A DNA stretch of 28,550 bases from Priapulus caudatus (lineage: Eukaryota; Priapulida; Priapulimorpha; Priapulimorphida; Priapulidae). The stretch covers positions 569,850-598,399 of the forward strand of contig NW_014577111.1 in NCBI RefSeq assembly GCF_000485595.1. The letters are read 5' to 3'. Shown piece after piece: positions 19,638-28,550 of this stretch. The notes below the pieces were generated by a model. The model worked only from the letters and a program-made list of their open reading frames with translations, searched no databases and was not told where the DNA came from. Numbering within the stretch: the stretch's first letter is position 1; every line of letters starts with the position of its first letter. The translations under genes and the position numbers were made by a program.

Positions 19638-21475
19638 CCGTTATTGCATCTCTTCCCGCTTTCTCTCTATCTCTTTCTCTGTCATTCTCTCCCCTACCCC
19701 TCTCTCTCTTTCCTTGTATCAGCCCTGTGTCCGTAATAAAACACTCGGGTAAGCATTCTGTGTAAACTGACAGACAGACATCACTCACGTGTGCTCTATT
19801 TTACAGGAGGGTGCCCTGCACGACTGGTTCTTGAGGCTCCAATAACAAGCATAATGGAAGTTGCCAGTGAGCATCCACTTTCCATGGTGAGTTCCTAGCA
19901 TTTGTCGTCTCGAGTCGAGACAGCCTTAATACTGTTGAATGAAATTATGATTAAGGCAATGTTAGATAGTAATGTTAGAATAGGCTCAAGATGTGAATAG
20001 GTGTGATTGATTCATACAGTTAAAGTTATCATTTACTCTAAATTATCTTCAAAGTCACATCTGTGAATATGCCACATGTTGATCTGAAATTGTATCAATA
20101 GAAACAATTGTCTTTATATTGCTTAAATGTTTATATTCATTTGCAATGCCTTCTATAGTATGTTGCAACTGTTTGTTACAGCCGTATAAGTATTTACCGT
20201 TCTTCACACCCATATTTCTGGATGCCATCGCAAAGCATGGAGCATCGTTTAATAACACCGAAAAGTATGTGATCCTAATAACATTTTTATTTAATTCCTT
20301 AAGTAGCTTACAATGTTAAACTATCATTACACATTTTAGTAGATATTCAATTATCAATTTTTTAAATTAAGATTGAAAACTTGCTACATGGATGTTGCAA
20401 TCTGCTGCTGTGATGTCTGCTAAACATGTGTTACGCCATGATTGGCACTTTTTCGGTGTCGTCTAGAAATGCTTTGTAATTGTAAATGTGTGTGTGTTTT
20501 AGTATTGCCAGTGTTCGGTGCCCCACAATAATCCTTCATGCCAAAGATGACCCCATTGTGCCATTCAAGTTTGGAGAAAAGGTAATAAATAAATACGATA
20601 TTATAATTTTATCGCATACACTCAAGCCTGTATAATAGTCACTGAAGCGAAATGCCAAAAGCGTCCTTTATAGCCAGGTATGATTACATATTTCAGTGAT
20701 CGATGAACGATCTTACATTGCTGTCTCAGGATTACAAACGTAACAAATACGTTATAACGAAGTCATTTTATAAACAAAACTGTTACTTTTTGATGTGTTA
20801 CGCTGTTTTGCAACTGACAATAATACTTTTTAAGCATGTACAAATGTTGCACTTGGCAAATTTGTCGGCATATTGCCATGAGTCATATTGTCGTTCCGAT
20901 GTGCTTCTAACGCTTTTGTTCGAACAGCTATTTCAGGCTGCAGAAAAGAGCCGACATTCTGAGTCAGAGCCAGTGCACTTTGTTGCGTTTGAAGATGGTA
21001 GAGGTTACTACCACAAGCACCTTCATCTTGCACCGGAACTACCTGCTATCATAGAGTAAGCACAGTGAACATGCTATATAACACCATGGAATCTAATCTG
21101 TAATCAGTATTGGGTATGCAATTTCCATTTTCTAGGTCACGGCAAGTGTTGTTTTTGGTTCAAACCCATCTTAGACGATCCACAAAATGCTAAGTTTCTT
21201 TTCTAAATAGGTGTCCTTTCTGTAGAGGTGACTGATAATGCATGTTAGACTCTGTATCTTTTGGGCCACAATTTAAAAATTCTTTGTTTGTCCTCACCCG
21301 ACCCAGGCTGAAAAGTTTGGGTAAGTAGGTATAGGCTTTTTTGAGGAGGTTCTTTTTACAAATTCAGCATGGTGGCTATACATGCTCGGGTGTGCTTGTG
21401 TGGGGATACCTTTTATGTTGAATGTTTGTTTTGCTTGGTACATATAATGTACGTATTGCCTACAGATTTATATAA
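14138..21475 (+). CDS. ABHD12: ABHD12-type alpha/beta hydrolase (lysophospholipase), first exon not assigned
   Basis: Eleven exons join in phase: 14138-14259, 15061-15166, 16012-16128, 16813-16889, 17462-17591, 19332-19369, 19807-19886, 20182-20264, 20503-20581, 20928-21055, 21466-21475. Together they make 970 bases, about 322 residues and a stop. ABHD12 is a single-pass ER membrane serine hydrolase with a lumenal catalytic domain that cleaves lysophosphatidylserine and related lipids. Visible here: membrane segment TIVAVFAATYVGIPVLITIF; PPFIDL; oxyanion strand PVILYLHGNAGTR; ALDYRGFGDS; nucleophile elbow GHSLGTG (Ser codon 17578-17580); ILHAKDDPIVPF with the acid; YYHKH with the catalytic His (21012-21014); and a final APELPAIIEF. 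The human protein is 398 residues; the shortfall fits the missing N-terminal exon, which in the human gene also ends just before the membrane segment. All introns are GT-AG. Confidence 0.93.
14476..14772. mobile_element. 297-bp hAT-like MITE in ABHD12 intron
   Basis: Ends CAGTGTTTCCCCTG (14476-14489) and CAGGGGAAACACTG (14759-14772) form perfect 14-bp terminal inverted repeats of hAT type. TAAAC flanks both sides (14471-14475, 14773-14777), possibly the remnant of the usual 8-bp target duplication. No transposase. Inserted in the intron 14260-15060. Confidence 0.85.
14832..14871. repeat. Small hairpin
   Basis: GAGTGTATA ... TATACACTC with an inner ATTAATAG/TGTTAT pairing, just past the MITE. 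Confidence 0.5.
15061..15166 (+). CDS. ABHD12: ABHD12 exon: PFIDL to LGVW
   Basis: Acceptor GTGATTGCAG; donor GTATG|GTAAGT, phase 2. It encodes VAWPPFIDLSMPELHGLPAA, then CAFYLESEPGVTLGVW, matching human 'VPYFIDL...NYYLQPEEDVTIGVW'. Confidence 0.93.
15663..15852. mobile_element. Dispersed 'CATTACCTCCGCCA' repeat, internally deleted copy
   Basis: Starts CATTACCTCCGCCAGGGGCT, continues with GGTTATGTTTTCACCGGCGT and GTTTG-rich sequence, and ends CAGAGGTCTGTGCTCTCCGA GTGCTC. The same ends occur in the longer copy at 16982, but here the AAAAAGTTACGGACGAATTT core and following 150 bp are missing. This repeat type is widespread in marine invertebrate genomes (from general knowledge). Lies in the intron 15167-16011. 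Confidence 0.7.
16012..16128 (+). CDS. ABHD12: ABHD12 exon: HGNAG oxyanion region
   Basis: Acceptor ATATTTAG; donor ACAAG|GTAAAA. It encodes HILPKN through DYCELLLGDSQPVILYLHGN, then AGTR. The HGNAGTR motif at the first beta-strand turn is identical to the family motif. Confidence 0.95.
16390..16770. repeat. CT-rich tract inside ABHD12 intron
   Basis: CTAT tetramers, then long (CT)n, ending about 45 bp before the acceptor at 16812. The tract is polypyrimidine on the sense strand, so it supplies many potential pyrimidine tracts upstream of the true splice site. Confidence 0.93.
16813..16889 (+). CDS. ABHD12: ABHD12 exon: ALDYRG
   Basis: Acceptor TTGTACTTTCAG directly after a 400-bp CT tract. 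It encodes AGYHRVQIYKMLSDLNFHVI, then ALDYRG (human 'VVTFDYRG'). Donor AGAG|GTCAGC, phase 1. Confidence 0.93.
16982..17325. mobile_element. Dispersed 'CATTACCTCC' repeat, longer copy
   Basis: Begins CATTACCTCCTCCAAGGAGG TTATGTTTT, then GTTTGTTTGTTGGGTTGTTT, CAGGATATCTCAAAAAGTTA CGGACGAATTTTCATGAA, TCAATCGATTAGATTTTGGT GGTGATC, and ends GGCAGAGGTTTGCTATCTCT GATTGCTC. No protein-coding capacity; its 5' end is a hairpin (CCTCC..GGAGG). Lies in the intron 16890-17461. Confidence 0.75.
17462..17591 (+). CDS. ABHD12: ABHD12 exon: nucleophile elbow GHSLGTG
   Basis: It encodes FGDSTGSPTEKGISDDAMYI, then a stretch ending IIIWGHSLGTG. The serine of GHSLG is the catalytic nucleophile of the family. Acceptor TTATTCCAG; donor ACTGG|GTATAC, phase 2. 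Confidence 0.96.
17592..19331 (+). other. ABHD12: Longest ABHD12 intron, no element recognised
   Basis: 1,740 bp between the nucleophile exon and the 38-bp mini-exon. No alternative exon, transposon or RNA gene recognised on either strand. Confidence 0.6.
19332..19369 (+). CDS. ABHD12: ABHD12 mini-exon (38 bp)
   Basis: It encodes VATQLTKQICDS between TTTCTCTCTGTTTCAG and GATTCAG|GTAGGT. It continues the helix after the nucleophile ('VATNLVRRLCE' in human) in the right phase, flanked by introns of 1,740 and 437 bp. Confidence 0.9.
19410..19453. repeat. Four tandem copies of an 11-mer
   Basis: ACATATAGGTG repeated four times without change, 40 bp after the mini-exon donor. Confidence 0.95.
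19595..19718. repeat. CT/TA microsatellite in ABHD12 intron
   Basis: (CT)n passes directly into (TA)n at 19623-19637, followed by looser CT-rich sequence, about 90 bp before the acceptor at 19806. Confidence 0.9.
19807..19886 (+). CDS. ABHD12: ABHD12 exon: LVLEAPITSI
   Basis: It encodes GGCPARLVLEAPITSIMEVA, then SEHPLSM, matching human '[23 protein letters not shown]'. Acceptor TATTTTACAG; donor CCATG|GTGAGT, phase 0. Confidence 0.93.
20182..20264 (+). CDS. ABHD12: ABHD12 exon: YKYLPFF...FLDAI
   Basis: It encodes PYKYLPFFTPIFLDAIAKHG, then ASFNNTE, the lid/linker region equivalent to human 'YRYFPGFDWFFLDPI'. Acceptor TTTGTTACAG; donor GAAAA|GTATGT, phase 2. Confidence 0.9.
20503..20581 (+). 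CDS. ABHD12: ABHD12 exon: catalytic acid HAKDDP
   Basis: It encodes IASVRCPTIILHAKDDPIVP, then FKFGEK. The paired Asp codons (20546-20551) include the catalytic acid. Acceptor TGTGTTTTAG; donor AAAAG|GTAATA, phase 0. Confidence 0.94.
20928..21055 (+). CDS. ABHD12: ABHD12 exon: catalytic His YYHKH
   Basis: It encodes LFQAAEKSRHSESEPVHFVA, then FEDGRGYYHKHLHLAPELPA and II. The His codon 21012-21014 corresponds to the catalytic His of 'YRHKY'. Read through, the frame stops at 21057-21059 (…IIE stop), but ATAGA|GTAAGC is a strong donor in phase 2 leading to the short last exon. Confidence 0.9.
21466..21475 (+). CDS. ABHD12: ABHD12 terminal exon (EF-Ile-stop)
   Basis: After TATTGCCTACAG the sequence A TTT ATA TAA completes Glu and adds Phe-Ile-stop, giving ...PELPAIIEFI; the human protein has ...PELPRILREFLG at this place. 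Only ten coding bases, so the call rests on phase, splice sites and the EF match. Without splicing the protein would end one residue earlier than this EF, at Glu. Confidence 0.6.
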
Positions 21476-21519
21476 TGTACAGTGATACAATTTGTAAAAA
21501 AAAAAGAATGGGAAAGATC

Positions 21520-21525
21520 AATAAA
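21520..21525 (+). terminator. ABHD12 poly(A) signal AATAAA
   Basis: AATAAA 45 bp after the proposed stop in the short terminal exon. Its closeness supports a short 3' UTR and the terminal-exon call. Confidence 0.6.
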
Positions 21526-22521
21526 AGATTTTGAGTCGGCCGGGTTTGGCGGACAACCCCGATATAGATAGTACAAACAATATTTTTATTATGGCCCTGA
21601 TCATGCATAATCTGCTGTCTGCAGACGCGAACAGCTTGTTTGTTGGCTAGCCACTGCCGACTGCCGCTACTATCATGCAGCCTCGAATGCAAACATCCAC
21701 CGAAAATTTAATCAATGCCAACCCTCTGCTGCTGCGTGCCACATCTTCCCTGATGAATCATCGTTCAATACGTTTAGGAGTAGCCCAATTCGACGTAATA
21801 ATGGAATCATTGAACTTGATGTTCTGCAATATATTCAAGGCTGGATGGCATTGACCAGCTGATCCTGCCTGCAAATCGTGTAAGCGCGTTGCTTAGGGTT
21901 GTTTTCCTTCTGCAGTAATTGCTGAACGAGTTAAAGCGAATATGAGTTCTCTCGACTCATTAGAGCCACCTGCCACCGAATCCTTCACTCGTGACGAGTG
22001 TGCATTATAGAAGGCTTAATCGTAGGCGAACACACAGGAAAATACCGATTAATGTCATGTGTACCACAGTCGAACAGTGCAGCATAATGGAAGAACACTG
22101 CGTAATCATTGTGTTCACTTCGATTGCAGTATGTTGTCTCCTTGCGATTGCCATACTTAATACTAGTCAAGATAATAGCTTGCATACACAGCATGACTGC
22201 AGAGTGGCGTGCAGCACATGCCAGCCGCTCCACATCTTTGCTTATAGGCAAAATGCAAAGGGTTCTGCCGTAGAATTCCGACAGGACGTACTGCAGTCCG
22301 GGTGCGTCAGCCTACTTCTGAGGCGAGAGAATAATCTCTCTAGTGGACCAGGGCCTGCCACACATATCTGATATGAGCGTGAAATTATCGGCGCGGTTGC
22401 CCTTTCTTCTGACAGCGGCACCTTATGTAATAAGCATTCAACTGTCTTGACCTGACTTCCTCGACAATTACCGGTGCCTTTGTTGAGTTTAACGCCCGCC
22501 CTCGTCCCTAGACACCTGTCA
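21526..22521. other. Downstream flank of ABHD12, no gene recognised
   Basis: A plus frame of 59 codons from ATG 21675 (MQPRMQTSTENLINANPLLL...) and a 126-codon frame at 21991-22371 exist. Neither has recognisable motifs or family resemblance, and I treat both as chance. Confidence 0.5.
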
Positions 22522-22558
22522 GCGCGCGCGAGAGAGATATAGAGAGAGAGATGGGGGA

Positions 22559-22589
<31 letters not shown>

Positions 22590-23696
22590 AGGATGACGTA
22601 GAGAGAAGAGTTAGAGAGAGAGCAGAAGACCGAGACAAGAAGTGTGAGATAGAGAGGAGAAGAAGAGAAGATGAGAGAGAGGAGCAGAGAGTAGCAGATG
22701 AGAGATGAGATGTTGACTTTGGGAGGCGACTGAGATGATTGCAGCTATACGCAGAGAAGACGATGCTTAGATGCAGATGAGAGAAGGAGTCGAGAAGACG
22801 AGATGATGAGAGAAAGCTAGTGAGAGAGGACACGAAATGACGGTTTAGGGAAGGAGAGGCATTTTGATGAGAGCAGACTTGTACGAGATTGAGAGACGTG
22901 ATTGAGCCGAGATGATGGTTCAACACAGAGAGAGAGACACCTTGTTTAGAGGAGAGGGAGAGTGACGACCGACGATATGAGATGAATTTGATTAGCTGAA
23001 GCAGAGAAGAACCGAAAGAAATTGACTGAGAGAAGACGAGAGGAGGAGAGAGGAGAAAGCAGGAGAGCAGAGAGACGAGAAGAGAATTGAATGGACGGGG
23101 AGGGGAGTCAAACGAAGAAGAAGGAGGAGCAGATGGTAGATTGAGAAAGCCGATTTGAGTAGAGTTGAGAGTGAGTAGACGCATAGATGGAGGGGCGCAC
23201 GACGACCGCAGAGCAGAAAAAGGGTAAGAGAGAAGAGAAAGGAAGACAACAAGAAGAAGACTGAGTAGAGAGAGGAGAGAGCGGATGAGAGAAAAGAGAA
23301 CGAAAGAGGAAGAGATATCGACGGCCAGAGGCCGCGAGACGAGAGATTGAAGAGTCACCGCGATTGCGCGAGAGCAGAGATGCACGAGAGCACGAGTACG
23401 AGCACCCACGAGTAGATTGATGAGATGTAGAGATGAGATGATGTAGATAGTAGATGTTTCGAGACGCAGAGAGAGACGAGAGACCTGAGAGAAAGATTCG
23501 AGAAGAATGAGATGAAAGAGAAGAGATTGAGATGAGCGGAGATGAGAGAGAGAGAAGAGCAGAGAGAGAGATAGAGAGCGAGTTTTCAGAGAGAGGAGAG
23601 AGACAGAGAAGAGAGAGGCAGAGACCGATGAGGCTTTGAGTAACGCAAGTATGATATGTTAGAGAGAGACGCCAGCAGGGAGAGAGAGGAGAAGCC
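22522..23696. repeat. About 1.2-kb purine-rich (GA) tract
   Basis: Plus strand overwhelmingly A and G in degenerate (GA)n and GAAGA words, with scattered C/T. The minus strand therefore carries a spurious 296-codon Ser/Leu frame (22519-23409). Opposite in strand sense to the CT tracts elsewhere in the window. Confidence 0.92.
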
Positions 23697-26539
23697 CCAG
23701 AGTTTTGTTAGTTGGAGAGTTGTTGAGAAGAGAGACGCTGAGCCTGTAATACATGTAGCGTTATTAGAAACAAGGAGACTCGCGGGGTGTGGGCCAGATG
23801 TTTATCACAACGACGCAAGAGATGATGAGGTGGGATAGTATAGCATCCATGCTGATAAATTAGAAGCAATAATATATGCTCACTATACTGAGTGAGTAGT
23901 CGCGTAACTGCGTAGCTATTGCGGATGCATTTTAAACTTGTGCTAGGGGACATATGCGCTCTATGCTTTATAACTGATGTTTGTCTTGCTCAAATCGGCA
24001 CCACCCTCTCCGCCCCTAGCCACCGAAAATGCCACCGTTATACGTTTCACCTCGCTCCCTGGCCAAGCCGATTGGGTGATGTTTCGAGCTCTGAGTATGT
24101 CGCGTAATTAGAGCTTGTGTGTATACTATTTACTGTTGGCTGTTGTTCGTATTGGCACGATAGCGAGAGAGATATTGTCAAGGGTGTTTTGACTCTGGGG
24201 TGGAGTGGCAAGAAAGGGCTAAAGTGTAGCCATTATGCTGTTTGAGATTGTTTGCAGTATATATAGGCAATAGTTTCACAGATCCTGAAAGAATCAATGT
24301 TTAAGTTCGTGCTTACCGCCCACCACCTCGTTGCATAATAGGCCAGCAATTTTCTCTAGTGTGGTTATTTAAGCATATGAAGGGGGCAATGCTGGCCTGA
24401 CGGAAAGAAGTGCTTGCGGCAGCTAGTCACGCAAATTTTCGTTGAATCTATTCTAATAGAGTTCCAGTTCTATGCAGCTCGCCTTTTTTATGAGTCCCTG
24501 CGGATTCGTGATCAAGTTGAATTATTCGGTCATTTCCGGTAAAATATGTGCCAGCCCGAAATCTCTTTTTGAAATTCCCACTAGCGGTTTATTGCTATGC
24601 TGACTATTCCCCTCCTTTTCTGGGCTAAGCGAAGGCGGGTTTTGCGTTAAATAAACGGGTTATCGTTGAAGCGAGCTCGGTTGACCGATTATTATGGAAG
24701 CGTCAAAATGTGTCGTGCAGTTCAGGAATGTCTGATAAGAGAGCTAGTCGTGAAGGAAGAAGCAGAGCGTTGAGGTGGGTGGGCCCGCACCAAAATTCTT
24801 TATGTGAGCAATACAGTTGTATTCGATGGAGCTGATTCCATTGTGGAACCACCTTTATCTATTTCATGCGAAATATTTTTTGCTAAAATCTAGAAAAAAA
24901 CCAGGCCCCCAGCTAGAAAAGGATGAAATAGAAGAATAACAAGAACATGCAATAAGGAGGGGAGGCCTGCATTCACGAAAGTGGGATATCCTGACCATGG
25001 GGAACCCTCTGTGTATCGCCTCTGTCGCAACTTGGAAGATGAGCGAAATCTGGATTAGCGGTTGCGTTTAAAGATTTTACCTTGCAGAATGCGAATGATG
25101 TAAACTCCATATAAGGATTATTCGGAAGGTGTAATGCTCTGGCTGCTGATGCACGGTGGTAAGCTGCAAGTAGGGCAGGCGGTGAATGTGATTCACTGAC
25201 ACGGATACAGACTGATTGTATTTAGGGCTCTATAGAGCTGCAGCGCACGGCTGCCTCTATGCAGTAACCCTGGCTGTTGTTCACTCGTGTGTGGAACAGA
25301 TGTGGCTGGCTGTCATGCTTGCAGGGAAAGATTGAATGGGTTTTGCGCGCGATTGGAGTGTATCTTGATTGTAGACATGTTTGCTAGCTCCGAAACAAAG
25401 AGAGTCACGTGAGTAATTATTTTAAAAGTGCCTAAGTTATCCTCTATCAACTCGACACACCTGCCGACGTCACCACGCGCAGCGATGTAACGAAAAAGAC
25501 TGTGTCTCTCTACGTGTACGGCTAGGTATCGTGTTACGAGGAATAATCCAGTCCTATTGTTGTAATTCGAAAAAAATAGGAGTGAATTTATATAATTAGA
25601 TCTTATTATTCATCCGGAAAGGAAACTACAAGCCGCGGTCGCTTTGATGCACATTGAACAACGTAGAAACGACAGAAAACACGTTACATCAAAAGATTAT
25701 GGATGGCGAACGTAGGAGTTTATAAGCTTTGGAAACTATATGTCTGAAGTGTCTGTGTGAGTTCGCGCGCTCTTCAGCGAGTTAACCGGAACCGTGGCTG
25801 AGGTCTTTCTTTGCAAGCACCCGCTATGAGTGTGTCATCGAGGTGTTCGAATTAGTAAAACGCATCATCGGGGCTCTGCGCGTCCGCGAGCAAATGTTCA
25901 TCCACAGTCATCCATAAAAATTGCATTCACACAAAGGCTCGCCCGAGGTATAAACGGCCGCGCAGACAAATCGCCGACGTAAAAGGTTCGTTTAGATGGA
26001 TTTAACGGAGGATTGAAACCGTACAGAATGCAGTCTCGTTGTTTCATTCGTTTGTGCCTCGGGTGTGGATTTATCTTCGACATGGGAAGCGCTGGAATTG
26101 GAGGGGGGGGGGATTCGTTGTATTGCTATTATCATGCGTATTTCTAATTGGCCTATTCGAGGTGATTACGCTGCGTGGTGCGATGATCAGGACTCCGTAG
26201 TTTCCCCTTGAATGAAACATAAAATACAGGCACATCCTATCGCGTGATTCTTTCCAGCGTGTAATTCCTGATTCGCCTTATCGCTAATTCACGACAGCGC
26301 CTCGCCAGTGCAGAATTTAGTTATTTGCGTTTGAGATGACTAATTCAGCGTCGGGCTGGGGCAAGCTTCATCAGCGAACATACAGTTGTATCCCGTGCGC
26401 TGGCGGAAAGCACAATGTGGTGACAGAATTATAATGCGATACTGTCATCGAAGTTGTGCCAGTCGGGTGCCAGCTCTTGGCCTGGCTGCAAACGCCGTGT
26501 GAATGCACGCTATAACAAGGTTGTCTATACACACACTCG
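23697..26539. other. 2.8 kb of mostly unique sequence, no gene recognised
   Basis: More mixed base composition than the left half. A minus-strand frame at 25898-26083 lies in a CpG-containing stretch and is not low complexity, but has no motif I recognise. A G9 run lies near 26103. No RNA gene or mobile element seen. Confidence 0.5.
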
Positions 26540-26905
26540 CGCTCTTTCTTTTATCTCACTCACTTTCTTTCATCCCCCCCGCCCCCCCCCCCCCCCTCTC
26601 TCTCTGTCTCGCTCTCTCTCTCCTCTCTCTTCTCTCTCTCTCTCTCTCTTCTTCTCTGCATCTCTCTCTTCTCCTCTCCTCTCTCTCTCCTCTCTCTCTG
26701 CTCTCTCTCTCTCTCTCTCTCTTCTCTCCTATCTCTCTCTCTCTTACTCTTCTTCTCTCTCTCGCTCTCTTCTCTCTCTCATCTCTCTCTCTCTTCGTCT
26801 CTCTCTCTCTCTCTTCCCTCTCTTCTCAATCTCTCTCTCTCTCTGCTTACTCTCGCCCTGCTCTCACTCACTCGCTCCGCCACCTTCTGTTTCTCTCTGT
26901 TTGTG
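26540..26905. repeat. CT tract preceded by poly-C
   Basis: A C run broken by a single G (26575-26597) followed by about 300 bp of (CT)n. Generates two spurious 140-150-codon Ser/Leu frames. Confidence 0.95.
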
Positions 26906-27313
26906 ATGTGAGTGTGGACGACTATCAGACATAGTGTATAGGTTGCCTGCCGCGACTGTTTGGTAAACCTGGCGTTCATGTGTTTGTCTCATGCTCATTA
27001 CATTGCTGTTGTAAAAATAGACGAGTTATATGTGTGGGTCGCCTGGCTTTGCTGCGTGTCGTGCGTAGTGTGTATGTGTGTGTGCATGCGTGACGTGTGT
27101 GTGCATGCGTGCGGTGTGCTTTCTATAACAGGTGCTTTTATATATGGTAGCTACGCATAAACTTTACTGAGTGCCAAGTGTCTTATATAAAACACGTGTC
27201 CGTTCTATAGAGGTGGCGCTATCGCCAGCGTTTTGACTGTATGTGATGCCTTTTTTAGGCAATGCGAGTTTTAGATTCTCTATACAACTACCCTTATATA
27301 GGGTTTAAGCTCT
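26906..27313. other. Short unique stretch with GT/GCATGCGTG repeats
   Basis: GTGTGTGCATGCGTG occurs twice near 27078-27111 in a GT-rich patch. No coding exon recognised. Confidence 0.55.
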
Positions 27314-27389
27314 AGAACTAGCCTTCGCTCTTTGCCAGATGGCCTGTGGCCCGCGTGCGCCTGTGGCAGAGCGAAGGGCTATAGTTTCT
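27314..27389. repeat. Imperfect hairpin (inverted repeat about 25-29 bp)
   Basis: AGAACTAGCCTTCGCTCTTT GCCAG pairs with CTGTGGCAGAGCGAAGGGCT ATAGTTTCT with small bulges; loop about 22 bases, GC-rich. It could be a relict MITE or a structured RNA; no further support. Confidence 0.65.
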
Positions 27390-27779
27390 TAGAATCTTTA
27401 TGTATGGATGGTTGGTCACTATTCGCCCCCTTTCTGTCGCCGTAGGCAGCGGCGAGTTGATACATTACTCATCTGATATAGTTACATTCCAAGCTGATAT
27501 TAATTTGTTCTCTGTGAGACCCACATGAGTTCAGAAATGTATTTAAAACATATAGTATTTTCATCATACAGGCTTTTGGGGAGGTATACGGGCAACCTGC
27601 TGCGAGTTTGCTTACGTAAGCATTAGAGTCGCATTATGTATGGTCGTTATTATGTGCATATGTATGGTCGATATATTAATGTACTCTTGATATTGTATTT
27701 GTGTACAAGTGGAAGAAAGGAAGTGGTCGTAGAATTAGGTAAGATTTGGTGGTGTGTCCACCATTGCAGCCATGTATTT
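27390..27779. other. Unique sequence, nothing recognised
   Basis: AT-rich; 'tatgtatggtcg' recurs at about 27635 and 27659. No credible exon. Confidence 0.5.
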
Positions 27780-27905
27780 TGCTTTTCTCGCGCTCTCATC
27801 GTCTCTCTATCTCTCTCTCTTCTTCTTTCTTCTCCCCCCCTTTCTCTCATCTCTCATCTCTCTCTCTCGCTCTCTCGTTCCCACTTGCTTTCCTTCTTTC
27901 TCGCT
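27780..27905. repeat. CT tract
   Basis: Pyrimidine-rich on the plus strand, (CT)n with a C7 run at 27833-27840. Confidence 0.9.
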
Positions 27906-28216
27906 CATGCGCGTGTATAGTTCGCCGGTTTGTCATTGTATTTGTTCATCTGCTCCTTTCGTAGAATAAGTGATAAATAGAGCGTTTCGCGGTAAGTTTC
28001 AGCTAGGTGTTATGTGTGAGGAGGCTGTGACAGTGTCAGCTGTTCGTGCTGTCACCCTCAGTTCATGCGGGCCGTGTGTGCGTAGTCTCATAGTCACATC
28101 AATACATACGTTCATTTATTCAGGCGGGGATAGAAGTAAAGGAATATCGAAACTTTTATGTTTGTACAAGATTATTTAAAGAGAGCTGATCTTGGACGCG
28201 CGCGTGCGTGCGTGTG

Positions 28217-28400
28217 TGAGAGAGATAAGGGTGAAGTCGGAAGGAACGAGAAAGAGAGAGAGACAAATAAGGGCGAGGGCGGTAGGAGAAAGAGAACAAA
28301 GTCAAACAACGGAGAGGTGGGAGGCGAGCAAGAGAGAGGAGTGTGTGTAGAGGAGGAGTGAAAGAGAGAAAGAGAGAGCGAAAGAGCGAAAGAGGAGAAA
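28217..28400. repeat. GA tract
   Basis: Purine-rich on the plus strand, degenerate (GA)n. Mirror-image of the CT tract 300 bp to the left in strand sense. The final 150 bp to the window end show no feature. Confidence 0.9.
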
Positions 28401-28550
28401 TTAGCGATCACAATGAATGTAGAAGCTTGTCTAGAATATTTCCTCCGGAGGTACAGTGAGGATTACGTTTTTGAGGGGGCCCTGGGGGATCCGTTCTCCC
28501 GTTTGGGTTGAGTTCGCCGTTCGTGTCGCGACTATGAGCCAATTGGAACC

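Noticed and set aside
20703-20927. Extension of the catalytic-His exon upstream to an ATG at 20703
   Set aside because: The TTTTGTTCGAACAG acceptor at 20927 and family alignment (GEK|LFQAAEK) show the upstream codons are intronic.
22519-23409. 296-codon minus-strand open frame
   Set aside because: Pure Ser/Leu product of the purine-rich tract; no domain or splice evidence.
25898-26083. 61-codon minus-strand frame with non-repetitive composition
   Set aside because: No recognisable motif, no convincing splice context, length within chance expectation.
26454-26934. Two overlapping 143-150-codon frames
   Set aside because: Low-complexity translation of poly-C and (CT)n.

Overview
The window is nuclear DNA from an animal. 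Genes are split by GT-AG introns, intergenic space is full of microsatellites, a satellite and small inverted-repeat elements, and there are no bacterial operons. Three protein-coding loci can be recognised by reading exons and joining them by splice site and phase. The most telling is a minus-strand spongin-type short-chain collagen. That family is known from sponges and other invertebrates, so I infer an invertebrate, with a sponge or another early-branching animal as the best guess. The species cannot be fixed from the sequence.

Layout. 1-3355: tandem satellite of about 541 bp per unit, running in from the left edge and showing an alternating (dimeric) higher-order pattern. 3375-3878: two exon-like pieces of a xanthine dehydrogenase/aldehyde oxidase gene on the plus strand, with a conserved stretch missing between them; probably a relic. 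3521-3616: an ATTAC pentamer microsatellite. 4414-4905: a 26-bp minisatellite in which most units carry ATTGG, the complement of a CCAAT box. 6032-8818 (minus): the collagen gene, six exons whose phases all agree, followed upstream by about 770 bp of CT-rich tract and a possible membrane-anchor exon at 9821-10072. 10187-10211: a 25-base run of N (assembly gap). 10229-12802: a cluster of four inverted-repeat or foldback structures. 14138-21475 (plus): an ABHD12-type alpha/beta hydrolase gene, eleven coding exons seen, first exon unresolved, poly(A) signal at 21520. Its introns hold a hAT-like MITE, two copies of a dispersed invertebrate repeat and a long CT tract. 21526-28550: no recognisable gene; a 1.2-kb purine-rich tract, several CT/GA tracts, and a hairpin near 27.35 kb.

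The collagen and the ABHD12 gene lie tail-out on opposite strands (head-to-head across about 5 kb) with the inverted-repeat cluster between them. They belong to unrelated processes: extracellular matrix and ER lipid hydrolysis. Most long open frames in the window, including those of 371 and 296 codons, are artefacts of CT/GA tracts or lie antisense to collagen exons.
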